Part shown: positions 34,459-41,793 of the stretch, piece by piece
How the letters are laid out: each line of letters starts with the position of its first letter
Position numbering within the stretch: the stretch's first letter is position 1
DNA from: Terriglobia bacterium
Lineage (GTDB): Bacteria > Acidobacteriota > Terriglobia > Terriglobales > Acidobacteriaceae
Reading direction: 5' to 3'
Assembly (NCBI GenBank): GCA_020073665.1
Contig: JAIQEU010000017.1
Span: forward strand, 32,933 to 96,932
Length of the DNA stretch: 64,000 bases
Position numbers and translations under genes: made by a program
The notes under the pieces: model-generated
What the model was told of the DNA's origin: nothing
Database searches by the model: none
The model's input: the letters and a program-made list of their open reading frames with translations, nothing else

Positions 34459-36602
34459 ACATCATCCGCACCCTCGACATGGCGCTGCCGGAAATTCGGG
34501 AGCGGCATGCGGAACAAGTCTTGCCCCGCATTGAACCCACGCTGGTCGCGCGGGAACACACAGAAGAGGGCGAATGCAAGATCCTGGTCCTCAAGCCCAA
34601 GGGACAGGGCTACTACCGGCTGACACCGGAGCAGTGGCAATTTCTGAATCTGTTCGATGGAAAGCGCTCGTTTGCCGCGATTGCGGAAAAACACTACGAG
34701 GACACCGGGCAGCAGTGTTCGGAAGAACAGGTGGGAGAGTTCGCCGATGACCTGGCGGGCACGGACCTGATTTACCGCAGCGCGCTGGAGGACAACGCGG
34801 CGCTGCTGCAGACACTCGAACTGCAGCGCCAGAAACGGCGCAAGAGCAAGTGGCTGGACCTTTCCGAAGTCAACATTGCCGACTGGGATCCGGATGCTTT
34901 TTTCGACCGTCTCTATCCCCACATCAGTTTTTTCTACACTCCCTGGTTTAATTTCTTCAGCCTGGTCATGGTGGGTATCATGACCGCCATTTTCGTGAAA
35001 GAGTGGAGCAACATCTGGCACGACACGCTGGAGTTCTACAATCTGACGAACAAGACCTTCGCGGATTTTCTCCAAGTTTGGGTCCTATTTTCCATCGTGG
35101 CGTTCTTCCACGAGTCCGCCCACGGCTGCACGGTGAAACACTACGGTGGGCAAGTTCACCGAATGGGTTTCATGCTGATGTATTTCCTGCCTTGCTTTTT
35201 CTGCGACAGCACCGAGGTTTACGTCTACGGTGACAAGTGGGCCCGCATTTTCACGGCCCTGGCGGGGATCTGGATCGAGCTGGTGTTCTGTTCCTTCGCC
35301 ACAATGTTGTGGTGGGCGACCTCGCCGGGCATGTGGATCCATGACCTCGCCTACATGTTGATCCTCATCACCGGCATCGGGGTAGTGATTCTGAATGTCA
35401 ACCCCTTGGTGAAGCTGGACGGCTACTTTATCTTCAGCGAGCTGATTGGCATCCCCGACATCAAAGAAAAATCAACCTCGTATCTTAGCAGCTGGTACAA
35501 ACATCACGTCTGTGGCCTGCCGGTGGAGGTGGATCACATTCCGCAACGCCGACGCCTGCTGTACGTGACCTATGGCTTGCTTTCCGGCGTCTACTGCTAC
35601 CTGCTGCTTTTCGTGGTGGTGGAGATCGCCTACCACGTGGCCTACAAGTTCACACCCGAGTGGGCCTGGGTTCCGGCACTGTGGCTGGCTTGGAAGGTCT
35701 TTCAATCCCGCATCAAAGCCGCATGGAGACTTATGAAGGTCATGTATCTGGACAAGAAAGAGCGCCTGCAGGCATGGGCTACGCCGCTGCGGTTGGGCGT
35801 TGTGGCGGCCGCCGTCGCGTTCCTGCTGTTTGCTCCGGTCTGGCCCGACTCGGTTGAGGGACGCTTCGTTCTGGAGCCTGCACAGAAAGCCATCATTCGG
35901 GCCGAGGTGCCCGGCCGTGTGGAGCGAGTTCTGGTAGGAGAAGGCAGCCTGGTCTCGGCCGGCAGCCCTCTCGTACAACTGCGGAACCTGAGCCTGGAGT
36001 CGGAAGCTGCCCATGTCCGTGCTGAGTTGCAGGTAGCCACCGCACGGGCCACGCAGGCCGGACTGCGCTATGCGTCTTACGGTGCCGCCGAGCGCGAGCA
36101 GCAACGTGTAGCCAAGCGCAGCCGTGTCCTCGCCGACAAGATGACTAAGCTATTGTTGGTCAGCCCGGTTGGCGGGGTCGTCGTCACCCCGCGGCTCGAA
36201 GACCTGACCGATTCCTACGTAAAGGAAGGCGCCGCAATCGCAGAAGTGGATGATCTCTCATCGGTACGGGCTCGCATCTTCGTTCCGGAAGTCGCTGTTC
36301 GCGATCTGCGAGTTGGCGCATCAGCCGACATCAAACTCGATTCATTCTCCCGCCCGCTGGCGGGGAGAGTGCTGGCCATTGCTCCGGCGACCGCTCCCCT
36401 GCCAGAGGGACTGATCCCAAAAGAAAAGTACTACCAAGGATTCCGCCAGCCGCAGTATTACGCTGCCACTATCGAATTGCTATCCCATGAGATTCTTCGC
36501 GACGGGATGTCGGGCAGCGGGAAAATCCGCGTTGGTCATCGCAGCCTGGCGGGCTTTCTCGGGCGTTTGCTGCGCGACTCTCTCGGGCGCAAGTTCTGGT
36601 AA
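34455..36602 (+). CDS. PqqD-like domain / M50 metalloprotease / HlyD fusion
   Basis: A 715-residue membrane protein annotated in other genomes as a putative peptide zinc metalloprotease. Residues 25-110 resemble PqqD-type peptide-binding domains (KPKGQGYYRLTPEQWQFLNL ... FADDLAGTDLIY). Residues 155-440 form an M50 site-2-protease-like core with zinc motif HESAH (219-223) and third ligand region NPLVKLDGY (316-324). After further membrane helices, residues 470-700 form a HlyD adaptor with lipoyl motif AEVPGRVERVLVGEGSLVSA and LLVSPVGGVVVTP. PqqD folds are the RRE that grips leader peptides of RiPPs, so this could recognise, cut and hand over a peptide. A repeat protein gene faces it downstream. 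Confidence 0.88.
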   Translation: MNIIRTLDMALPEIRERHAEQVLPRIEPTLVAREHTEEGECKILVLKPKGQGYYRLTPEQWQFLNLFDGKRSFAAIAEKHYEDTGQQCSEEQVGEFADDLAGTDLIYRSALEDNAALLQTLELQRQKRRKSKWLDLSEVNIADWDPDAFFDRLYPHISFFYTPWFNFFSLVMVGIMTAIFVKEWSNIWHDTLEFYNLTNKTFADFLQVWVLFSIVAFFHESAHGCTVKHYGGQVHRMGFMLMYFLPCFFCDSTEVYVYGDKWARIFTALAGIWIELVFCSFATMLWWATSPGMWIHDLAYMLILITGIGVVILNVNPLVKLDGYFIFSELIGIPDIKEKSTSYLSSWYKHHVCGLPVEVDHIPQRRRLLYVTYGLLSGVYCYLLLFVVVEIAYHVAYKFTPEWAWVPALWLAWKVFQSRIKAAWRLMKVMYLDKKERLQAWATPLRLGVVAAAVAFLLFAPVWPDSVEGRFVLEPAQKAIIRAEVPGRVERVLVGEGSLVSAGSPLVQLRNLSLESEAAHVRAELQVATARATQAGLRYASYGAAEREQQRVAKRSRVLADKMTKLLLVSPVGGVVVTPRLEDLTDSYVKEGAAIAEVDDLSSVRARIFVPEVAVRDLRVGASADIKLDSFSRPLAGRVLAIAPATAPLPEGLIPKEKYYQGFRQPQYYAATIELLSHEILRDGMSGSGKIRVGHRSLAGFLGRLLRDSLGRKFW

Positions 36603-36603
36603 T

Positions 36604-36633
36604 AAAAAAGGGCCGCGAGTTGCTCGCAGCCCT
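36604..36633 (-). terminator. Intrinsic terminator of the repeat-protein gene
   Basis: Read on the minus strand: AGGGC, T, GCGAG, CAA, CTCGC, G, GCCCT followed by a run of six T. The stem is ten pairs with one internal mismatch, 80 bases past the stop of the repeat-protein gene, the T-run abutting the stop of the M50 gene on the other strand. A textbook rho-independent terminator. Confidence 0.8.
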
Positions 36634-36713
36634 ACGCTCGAGTATTCAGGCATGGGCGCGGGCCAGTGCTGGCCTGTTGTCTATGCAGCGCGCCCCACTA
36701 CGTCACTCATTGC

Positions 36714-37022
36714 TTACCGCAACGCCGACTTGGGGCTTACCCGCATGGCCGACGCATTGCTTACCCGCATGGCGGATGCGTTGCTCACCCGCATGGCCGA
36801 TGCATTGTTCACTCGCATGGCTGTTGCAGTGTGTACCTGTAGCCCTTTTGCTGTGTCAACCCGCATTCCCTTTGCGTTGCTCACCCGGACAGCCTTCGCA
36901 CTGCTCACCCGGACAGCCTTGGGCGCGGAAACCGTCTGCGGCTCGAGAGTGGTTGACTTGGCGACGACGGCTTTCTTCACATTGGCGCGATCATCGATCA
37001 ACGATTTCTTATGAATTAACAT
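36714..37022 (-). CDS. 102-residue protein of exact 8-residue repeats, unknown function
   Basis: The N-terminal 32 residues are charged and non-repetitive (MLIHKKSLIDDRANVKKAVV...). From residue 33 to the end the protein is eight contiguous 8-residue units plus a partial ninth, consensus N-A-(S/K)-A-(M/V)-R-V-S; units 6-8 are identical (NASAMRVS), earlier ones diverged. The leader has no obvious signal peptide. A strong site (GGGAGGAG) lies 4-5 bases before the ATG, a consensus sigma-54 promoter about 80 bases upstream, and an intrinsic terminator 80 bases downstream, so it is a complete gene. It faces the M50/HlyD operon. The layout, leader plus repeated core beside a PqqD-like protease-exporter, suggests a secreted or processed peptide; a short beta-solenoid surface protein is the main alternative. 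Confidence 0.8.
   Translation of the reverse strand: MLIHKKSLIDDRANVKKAVVAKSTTLEPQTVSAPKAVRVSSAKAVRVSNAKGMRVDTAKGLQVHTATAMRVNNASAMRVSNASAMRVSNASAMRVSPKSALR
36717..36926 (-). repeat. 24-bp tandem repeats coding the 8-residue units
   Basis: Eight 24-base units and a partial ninth, in frame. Copies near the 3' end of the gene (36735-36806) are nearly identical at the DNA level, while those near the 5' end differ at several positions, the pattern left by recent tandem duplication or unequal exchange at one end. Confidence 0.85.
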
Positions 37023-37100
37023 GGGCTCCTCCCTCAGAACTCTTCATTCGTAAACTCTGTTCAGCGGCGTGACTTGCGCTCGCCTTCTGCCCCCTTGTTA

Positions 37101-37116
37101 AGCAATGTTCGTGCCA
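37101..37116 (-). promoter_or_regulatory. Consensus sigma-54 promoter of the repeat-protein gene
   Basis: On the minus strand TGGCACGAACATTGCT matches the sigma-54 consensus TGGCACG-N4-TTGCW at every defined position. It lies 79 bases before the ATG at 37022. The next gene upstream on the same strand is a sigma-54-dependent activator (37255-38643), the obvious candidate regulator. The spacer 37117-37254 should then hold its enhancer site, which I could not define. Confidence 0.82.
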
Positions 37117-37254
37117 AAGTGCACGGGTACAGATCAGGAAGCGGTCGCGGTCAGGGTTTCAATGAGATACGCAAACTGCGAGCAGCGAATCCACGAACAA
37201 GGTGCGCTCCGCGGAAGAACTAAGGACAAGAATTCGCCCGCTAGGGGACAATTT

Positions 37255-38643
37255 TCAGCCCCGCACGTGATACTTGTGGCATAGATATTTCATCCGCCGG
37301 GGCTCGATGTGAAGCAAGTCGGCTGCCGCTCGCTTCTTTCCGTGGGTACGCCGCAGGGCCGCCTGCAAATAGGCGACTTCAATGCTGGCCATTTCTTCGT
37401 CAAACACGATTCCGTTTTCCGGGATCAACAGCGCCTCGTTCTTCGCGGTGCTGTTACAGAGGATGTGCTGAGGGAGATGCCGGGCATGGATAACATCGCT
37501 GGGCACCATCAACACCAGCCGCTGCACCACATTTTCGAGTTCGCGGACGTTGCCCGGCCAATGGTAGTCTTCCAGGATTTCGAGCACATCCGCGTCCAGG
37601 CGCTTGAGCGGCAGATTGTTTGCCCGGCAGTAGAAGCTCAGGAAGTGATCGATTAGCAGCGGTATGTCGGCTTCCCTCTCACGGAGTGGAGGCAGGATGA
37701 TGGGTACCACGTTGATCCGGTAGTACAAGTCTTCGCGGAAGCGGCCGGAGTGCACCGCGGCTTCGAGGTCCTCGTTGGTGGCCGTAATGAGACGAAAGTC
37801 GATCCGCTTGGGAACCTTGCTGCCGATCCGCTGGACGGTGTGTTGTTCCAGGGTGCGGAGCAGTTTGCTCTGCATTTCCAGCCCTAGATTGCCGATCTCA
37901 TCCAGGAACAGCGTGCCACCATGGGCGAGTTCGATCTGTCCGGGACGGCTCTCGTGGGCGCCGGTATAGGCGCCCTTCTCGTGCCCAAACAGCTCCGACT
38001 CGATCAGGGTCTCGGGCAGAGCCGAGCAGTTGACGCTTACCAAGGGCTTGTCGCGCCTGGGACTGCAAGCGACGATGGCTTGCGCCACAAGTTCTTTGCC
38101 GGTCCCGCTCTCGCCGCGGAGAAGAACGGTGGTGCTGCCCTGGGCCACGCGACTGATGGCATCATATAGGCGACGCATGGGCTCACTGCGGCCAATCAAG
38201 CCGCAGAACGAACAGCGGGTGAGAACCTGGTCCCGCAAAGCCCGGTCCTCGATCTCGCGATGCCGCAACTCGAGATGATGCTGCAGAAGCTCACGCAGGT
38301 CAGCGAAGTTAAAGGGGGAAACCAGGAAATCTTCCACCCCGGCCTGTTCCGCACGGCGGCGAATCCTTTTGTTATACGAACGCGTGAATGCCAGCATTAC
38401 CATATCGCCGTTGACTTGGCGAAGTTCCTTCAACCGGCCGATTACTTCTTCGCTCGACTCTCCAGCGGTATCGAGATCGATGATGACCGCCTCAAACGGC
38501 GTTTCTTCCAAAAGGCTCAGAAACTCTGCACAGGTGTTGACCAGGGTGATGTGAAACACGGAGGCGAGCGATTCCTGGACACCGGGGAGTAGGGCTGCAT
38601 CGCGGGTGGCGATGCAGATGCGAAGCGCCGTGGCTGGGGACAT
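37255..38643 (-). CDS. Sigma-54-dependent response regulator (NtrC family)
   Basis: A 462-residue activator: receiver (VIIDLDTAGE holds the phospho-Asp), AAA+ domain with Walker A GESGTGKE, the sigma-54 loop GAYTGA (GAFTGA class), Walker B GGTLFLDEIG and arginine finger REDLYYRINV, then a C-terminal Fis-type helix-turn-helix (GKKRAAADLLHIEPRRMKYL). The receiver's usual switch lysine is serine (FLVSPF), so signalling may be atypical. I chose the ATG at 38643 (GGGAG six bases upstream); starts at 38658 and 38688 are possible. It points at the repeat-protein gene and its sigma-54 promoter, 138 bases downstream of the stop. Confidence 0.93.
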   Translation of the reverse strand: MSPATALRICIATRDAALLPGVQESLASVFHITLVNTCAEFLSLLEETPFEAVIIDLDTAGESSEEVIGRLKELRQVNGDMVMLAFTRSYNKRIRRRAEQAGVEDFLVSPFNFADLRELLQHHLELRHREIEDRALRDQVLTRCSFCGLIGRSEPMRRLYDAISRVAQGSTTVLLRGESGTGKELVAQAIVACSPRRDKPLVSVNCSALPETLIESELFGHEKGAYTGAHESRPGQIELAHGGTLFLDEIGNLGLEMQSKLLRTLEQHTVQRIGSKVPKRIDFRLITATNEDLEAAVHSGRFREDLYYRINVVPIILPPLREREADIPLLIDHFLSFYCRANNLPLKRLDADVLEILEDYHWPGNVRELENVVQRLVLMVPSDVIHARHLPQHILCNSTAKNEALLIPENGIVFDEEMASIEVAYLQAALRRTHGKKRAAADLLHIEPRRMKYLCHKYHVRG

Positions 38644-38924
38644 CAAGGCTCCCGGCATGGCTCGGCCTCTGCACGGCGGGAACAGCACTGTGCCTGATGA
38701 AGGTAGCCGTGCTATCCGCGCAAGATGAAATTTTCATCCTCAGTATAGGCCCGCTGGCCGGGCAGAGAGGAACATTGCAGGCGAAGAATCCGCCCAGAGG
38801 CTCTTCCCAAATTGGGCAGAATCGGAGAGCGCGAGTATTCTTTCCCGAATCCGTATTTCCCTTCCGCTTGTCCTTCCCCCATCAGGAATGATAAGGCGAT
38901 CTTTCATCTGCCCCGGAGCCGTTT

Positions 38925-39055
38925 GTCTTTGACGCACGTCCGCAAAGGGTCGAAGCTGATGGCGAGAGATCCTGAAAAAGCCAAACTTCCGCGTGAGCGG
39001 ACGGCGGAAGCCGCAGGTTCAGGGGCGAGCAGGCGCTGTCTCGTAACCCAAAGAC
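38925..39055 (+). ncRNA. Structured leader RNA (riboswitch-like), class not recognised
   Basis: Five nested stems can form: 38925-38930 with 39050-39055 (6 bp), 38947-38950 with 39046-39049 (4), 38963-38967 with 39039-39043 (5), 38971-38976 with 39018-39023 (CCTGAA/TTCAGG, 6) and 38986-38992 with 39004-39010 (CTTCCGC/GCGGAAG, 7). The terminal loop contains GCGGACG (38997-39003), an exact partner of CGTCCGC (38937-38943), giving a 7-bp pseudoknot back to the first internal strand. A terminator-like stem and T-rich run follow, then a gene. That is the architecture of a riboswitch or an independent small RNA. I compared it by memory with common riboswitch consensus sequences and found no match. 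Confidence 0.6.
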
Positions 39056-39056
39056 G

Positions 39057-39112
39057 GCCGAGCTAGCGCAAGCGGAGGGCGAGGCCCGCAGGGTAAGTCG
39101 GCTTTTGTTTTT
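39057..39112 (+). terminator. Terminator-like stem after the structured RNA
   Basis: GCCGA (39057-39061) pairs with TCGGC (39098-39102) around an inner hairpin GGGC-GAG-GCCC, and TTTTGTTTTT follows directly. It could be the expression platform of a riboswitch or the end of a small RNA. It lies 35 bases before the ATG at 39147. Confidence 0.5.
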
Positions 39113-39130
39113 GGGGCGAAAGCGCCCCAA
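39111..39130 (+). other. Hairpin next to the ribosome binding site
   Basis: TTGGGGCG, AAAG, CGCCCCAA forms a perfect 8-bp stem that ends just before the ribosome binding site GGGAGGAGG of the 39147 gene. It competes for the T-run of the preceding terminator stem, so the two structures are mutually exclusive at their boundary. Confidence 0.5.
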
Positions 39131-39146
39131 CGGGAGGAGGACCACT

Positions 39147-39428
39147 ATGCCCGAGAATGCAGTAACACAGCCCATCGAAACGATGCGCACAGAGTCACCG
39201 CGGGTGAATCTGCGGACCATGCGATCGGTGCAGAACGCGGTGGAAGACACGGTTAATGCAGCCCGCCGCACGCTGAGGCACGGACGTCACTCGGCAGAAG
39301 ACCTAGTGGAGGAAGCGGCGCACGAGGTCAAGAGACATCCACTGGCGACCGTCGCAATGACCTTCGGGGTGGCCTTTGTAGGCGGTGTTCTGCTTGGGTG
39401 GATTGCCGCCCAGGCTTCCAAAAGATAG
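39147..39428 (+). CDS. Small DUF883/YtxH-like membrane protein
   Basis: A 93-residue protein: an amphipathic helical region (MRSVQNAVEDTVNAARRTLRHGRHSAEDLVEEAAHEVKRHP) followed by one C-terminal membrane helix (VAMTFGVAFVGGVLLGWIAA). The layout matches ElaB/YqjD (DUF883)-type proteins, which anchor to the inner membrane and bind ribosomes or stress factors in enterics; that role is not shown here. GGGAGGAGG precedes the ATG. Its long leader is highly structured. Single gene. Confidence 0.7.
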   Translation: MPENAVTQPIETMRTESPRVNLRTMRSVQNAVEDTVNAARRTLRHGRHSAEDLVEEAAHEVKRHPLATVAMTFGVAFVGGVLLGWIAAQASKR

Positions 39429-39588
39429 CCCCGAGACTGGGCCTGCAGTTATGCAGGATGCCTCGCGGCCCTGAACAACTCCTCGCGGAGCGTACATCTA
39501 ACTTCGGCAATTGTCTCATTCGGCCGCTACCCGGATTCTAGGCACGAATCACGCCGGGATGTGTTCTAGCCAGAAAAGGAGAACAGCT

Positions 39589-41754
39589 ATGTTCAAGACA
39601 AACGATTCTGGCAAATCAAGCTGGCACCGGGTTTTCATGATGTTCATGCTGGCATGCCTATCGCTGCCATGCCTGGTATTGGCTGGTTTAGCTCAGTCAA
39701 CGTACACCATCACAGACCTTGGAACGCTTCCTGACGGGACCTTCAGTCAAGGTTGGGGGATCAACGCCTCTGGGCAAGTGACGGGATGGGGCGACACGGT
39801 CGGCGGCGTCACCCATGCGTTCCTGTACACGCTAGGCACCACCCCGCCCATGTTAGACCTCGGAACGCTTCCTGGCGGGACCTCCAGTCAAGGTTGGGGG
39901 ATCAACGCGTCCGGACAAGTGACGGGAAATGCCGACGCGACCGGCAACTTCGTCCATGCTTTCCTGTACACGCCAGGCGTCACCCCGCCCATGTCAGACC
40001 TCGGAACCATTGGCGACTCCTTAGGTTTCAGTTACGGTTTGGGCATCAACGATTCCGGTTGGATAACAGGAGACTCCGTGCCGTACAACTACGCCGGTAT
40101 CCATCATGCGTTCCTGTACACGCCAGGCGCCATCCCGCCCATGTCAGACCTCGGAACCCTTGATAATGGCGTGGGTTACAGTGGTGGTTTCGGGATCAAT
40201 GCCTCCGGGCAAGTGACGGGATACAGCTTCGCCCCGAGCGGCTACGAGCACGCATTCATTTACACGCCAAGCGCCAACCCGCCCATGTCAGACCTCGGAA
40301 GCCTTCTCGGGGCCTACATTACCAGTCTAGGTCGGGGGATCAATGCCGCCGGGCAAGTGACGGGACAGTTCGTCACGAGCACCGGCGACTCCCATGCGTT
40401 CCTGTACACGTCAGGCATAGACCCACTTATGATAGACCTCGATCCTACTGGCATCTGGAGTCAAGGTATGGCCATCAATGCCTCCGGCCAGGTAGTTGGA
40501 ACTTTCCAGTCAGGCACTCGTGCCTTCCTGTATAGCCCAGGCAAAGGCGTGATTGATTTGAACGACCTGCTCCCATCGGGCTCGAGTTGGGTGCTCGGTT
40601 ACGCGACTTCGATCAATGATAGTGGGCAAATAACAGGCTACGGTTCTTATAATGGCGAACAACACGCTTTCCTCCTCACCCCCAGCGAGCCGATCACGCA
40701 AATACTGTCGTCGCAGGGTGGCACAGCGAACTTCATATTCGAGAATGACACATACAACATCGTCTACGATTACCCGGCTGGTTTCGTAACCGATGGTTCC
40801 ACGTTAACGGTGACTCCGATCCAGACTTCCCAGGCGGATTGGGCGCTGCGCACGCCGGAGGGCAACCCATATCACGGGACGCAGCTTGCTCCGGTGACCG
40901 GCCTAGGGGGTGACGGAATTATCTACAGAGCGGTTTGCCTAGATCCCGCTGGCCAGCCTTGCGCAGAACACCCCGACCTGTCCTTCGGAATCACCACAAG
41001 TTGGAACGGCCCCGCTGGAGAGAATCCCGGGTTCCTTAAGGCACCCCTTGGCACGAACAATTGGGAGAACGTACTGATCTCTTACTCTCCCACTCGCCTC
41101 GATGGCCCCGATCCAACAGGCGCGGGAAAATCAAGAGGCGGGTTTTCTGACTGGGCCTTTGTCTACGACGTGACGGGGACGGCCCCCGGCATTCAAATCA
41201 CGACACCAGTCGGCGGAGCGACCTATACGTTAAACCAGGTAGTGAATGCCAACTACTCCTGTCCGGGCGACCACGTGATGGCCTGTCTGGGCTCCGTGCC
41301 CAATAGCTCTGCGATCGATACGTCGTCCTTGGGAGCCAAAGCTTTCACGGTGAATGCGACGGTGAGCGCAGGACCTACCGCGGTTCAGACTGTTGCCTAT
41401 ACCGTGGTTGAAGCCTGCCACTATGCGTGGTTCACGCTCAATCCATCCTCGGTGCCCCTGGGCGGCAGTACGAAGGTCACCGCCAACCTGCAATCGTGCT
41501 CGGGCGTCTCGCAAAAGGTGGCGCTCCGGTTCACTTGGACGGTACCGGCTCCGGGCAGTTGTTCCAGCAACACATCCGTGATCCTGACGACACCGACATT
41601 CCTGCTAAAGCCCAAAACATCTATCTCATTCACGTTCCCACTGTGGATTCCGAAGAGGATCTGCACCGGAACCTACACGGTAAACGCATCTACATTGGTG
41701 GGCGGTGTGGTGGTGGACACCACTTCTACCTCGCTTACGGTTACATCAAAGTAG
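39589..41754 (+). CDS. Secreted HAF-repeat protein
   Basis: A 721-residue exported protein. The signal peptide (about 1-35) ends near VLAGLAQS. Residues 38-395 are HAF repeats, each with the core SDLGTL...GINASGQVTG...HAFLYTPG, which give strongly repeated DNA at about 39720-40690. The rest consists of beta-rich domains with cysteine pairs (VCLDPAGQPCAEHP; CPGDHVMACLG). HAF-repeat proteins are typical of Acidobacteriota and related soil phyla; function is unknown, probably extracellular binding. AAAGGAG lies before the ATG. It ends at a strong hairpin shared with the convergent kinase gene. Confidence 0.85.
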   Translation: MFKTNDSGKSSWHRVFMMFMLACLSLPCLVLAGLAQSTYTITDLGTLPDGTFSQGWGINASGQVTGWGDTVGGVTHAFLYTLGTTPPMLDLGTLPGGTSSQGWGINASGQVTGNADATGNFVHAFLYTPGVTPPMSDLGTIGDSLGFSYGLGINDSGWITGDSVPYNYAGIHHAFLYTPGAIPPMSDLGTLDNGVGYSGGFGINASGQVTGYSFAPSGYEHAFIYTPSANPPMSDLGSLLGAYITSLGRGINAAGQVTGQFVTSTGDSHAFLYTSGIDPLMIDLDPTGIWSQGMAINASGQVVGTFQSGTRAFLYSPGKGVIDLNDLLPSGSSWVLGYATSINDSGQITGYGSYNGEQHAFLLTPSEPITQILSSQGGTANFIFENDTYNIVYDYPAGFVTDGSTLTVTPIQTSQADWALRTPEGNPYHGTQLAPVTGLGGDGIIYRAVCLDPAGQPCAEHPDLSFGITTSWNGPAGENPGFLKAPLGTNNWENVLISYSPTRLDGPDPTGAGKSRGGFSDWAFVYDVTGTAPGIQITTPVGGATYTLNQVVNANYSCPGDHVMACLGSVPNSSAIDTSSLGAKAFTVNATVSAGPTAVQTVAYTVVEACHYAWFTLNPSSVPLGGSTKVTANLQSCSGVSQKVALRFTWTVPAPGSCSSNTSVILTTPTFLLKPKTSISFTFPLWIPKRICTGTYTVNASTLVGGVVVDTTSTSLTVTSK

Positions 41755-41770
41755 TTTTGCAACGGAGTTC

Positions 41771-41790
41771 GGCGCGGTGGAGGCCGCGCC
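41771..41790. terminator. Bidirectional hairpin terminator
   Basis: GGCGCGG, six bases, CCGCGCC: perfect 7-bp GC stem followed by CTTTC on the plus strand, in the 39-base gap between the HAF gene and the convergent kinase gene. Confidence 0.6.
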
Positions 41791-41793
41791 CTT

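Noticed and set aside
36717..36926. CRISPR-like or satellite repeat array
   Set aside because: Units are 24 bases, contiguous, without spacers, and all lie in one reading frame with a ribosome site, promoter and terminator, so they are coding repeats.
38812..39066. 84-residue frame upstream of the DUF883-like gene
   Set aside because: Runs through the structured RNA, low-complexity C-terminus, no ribosome binding site; the RNA explains the region better.
39720..40690. Direct DNA repeats as a mobile or integron-like array
   Set aside because: They are in-frame HAF protein repeats inside one secreted-protein gene.
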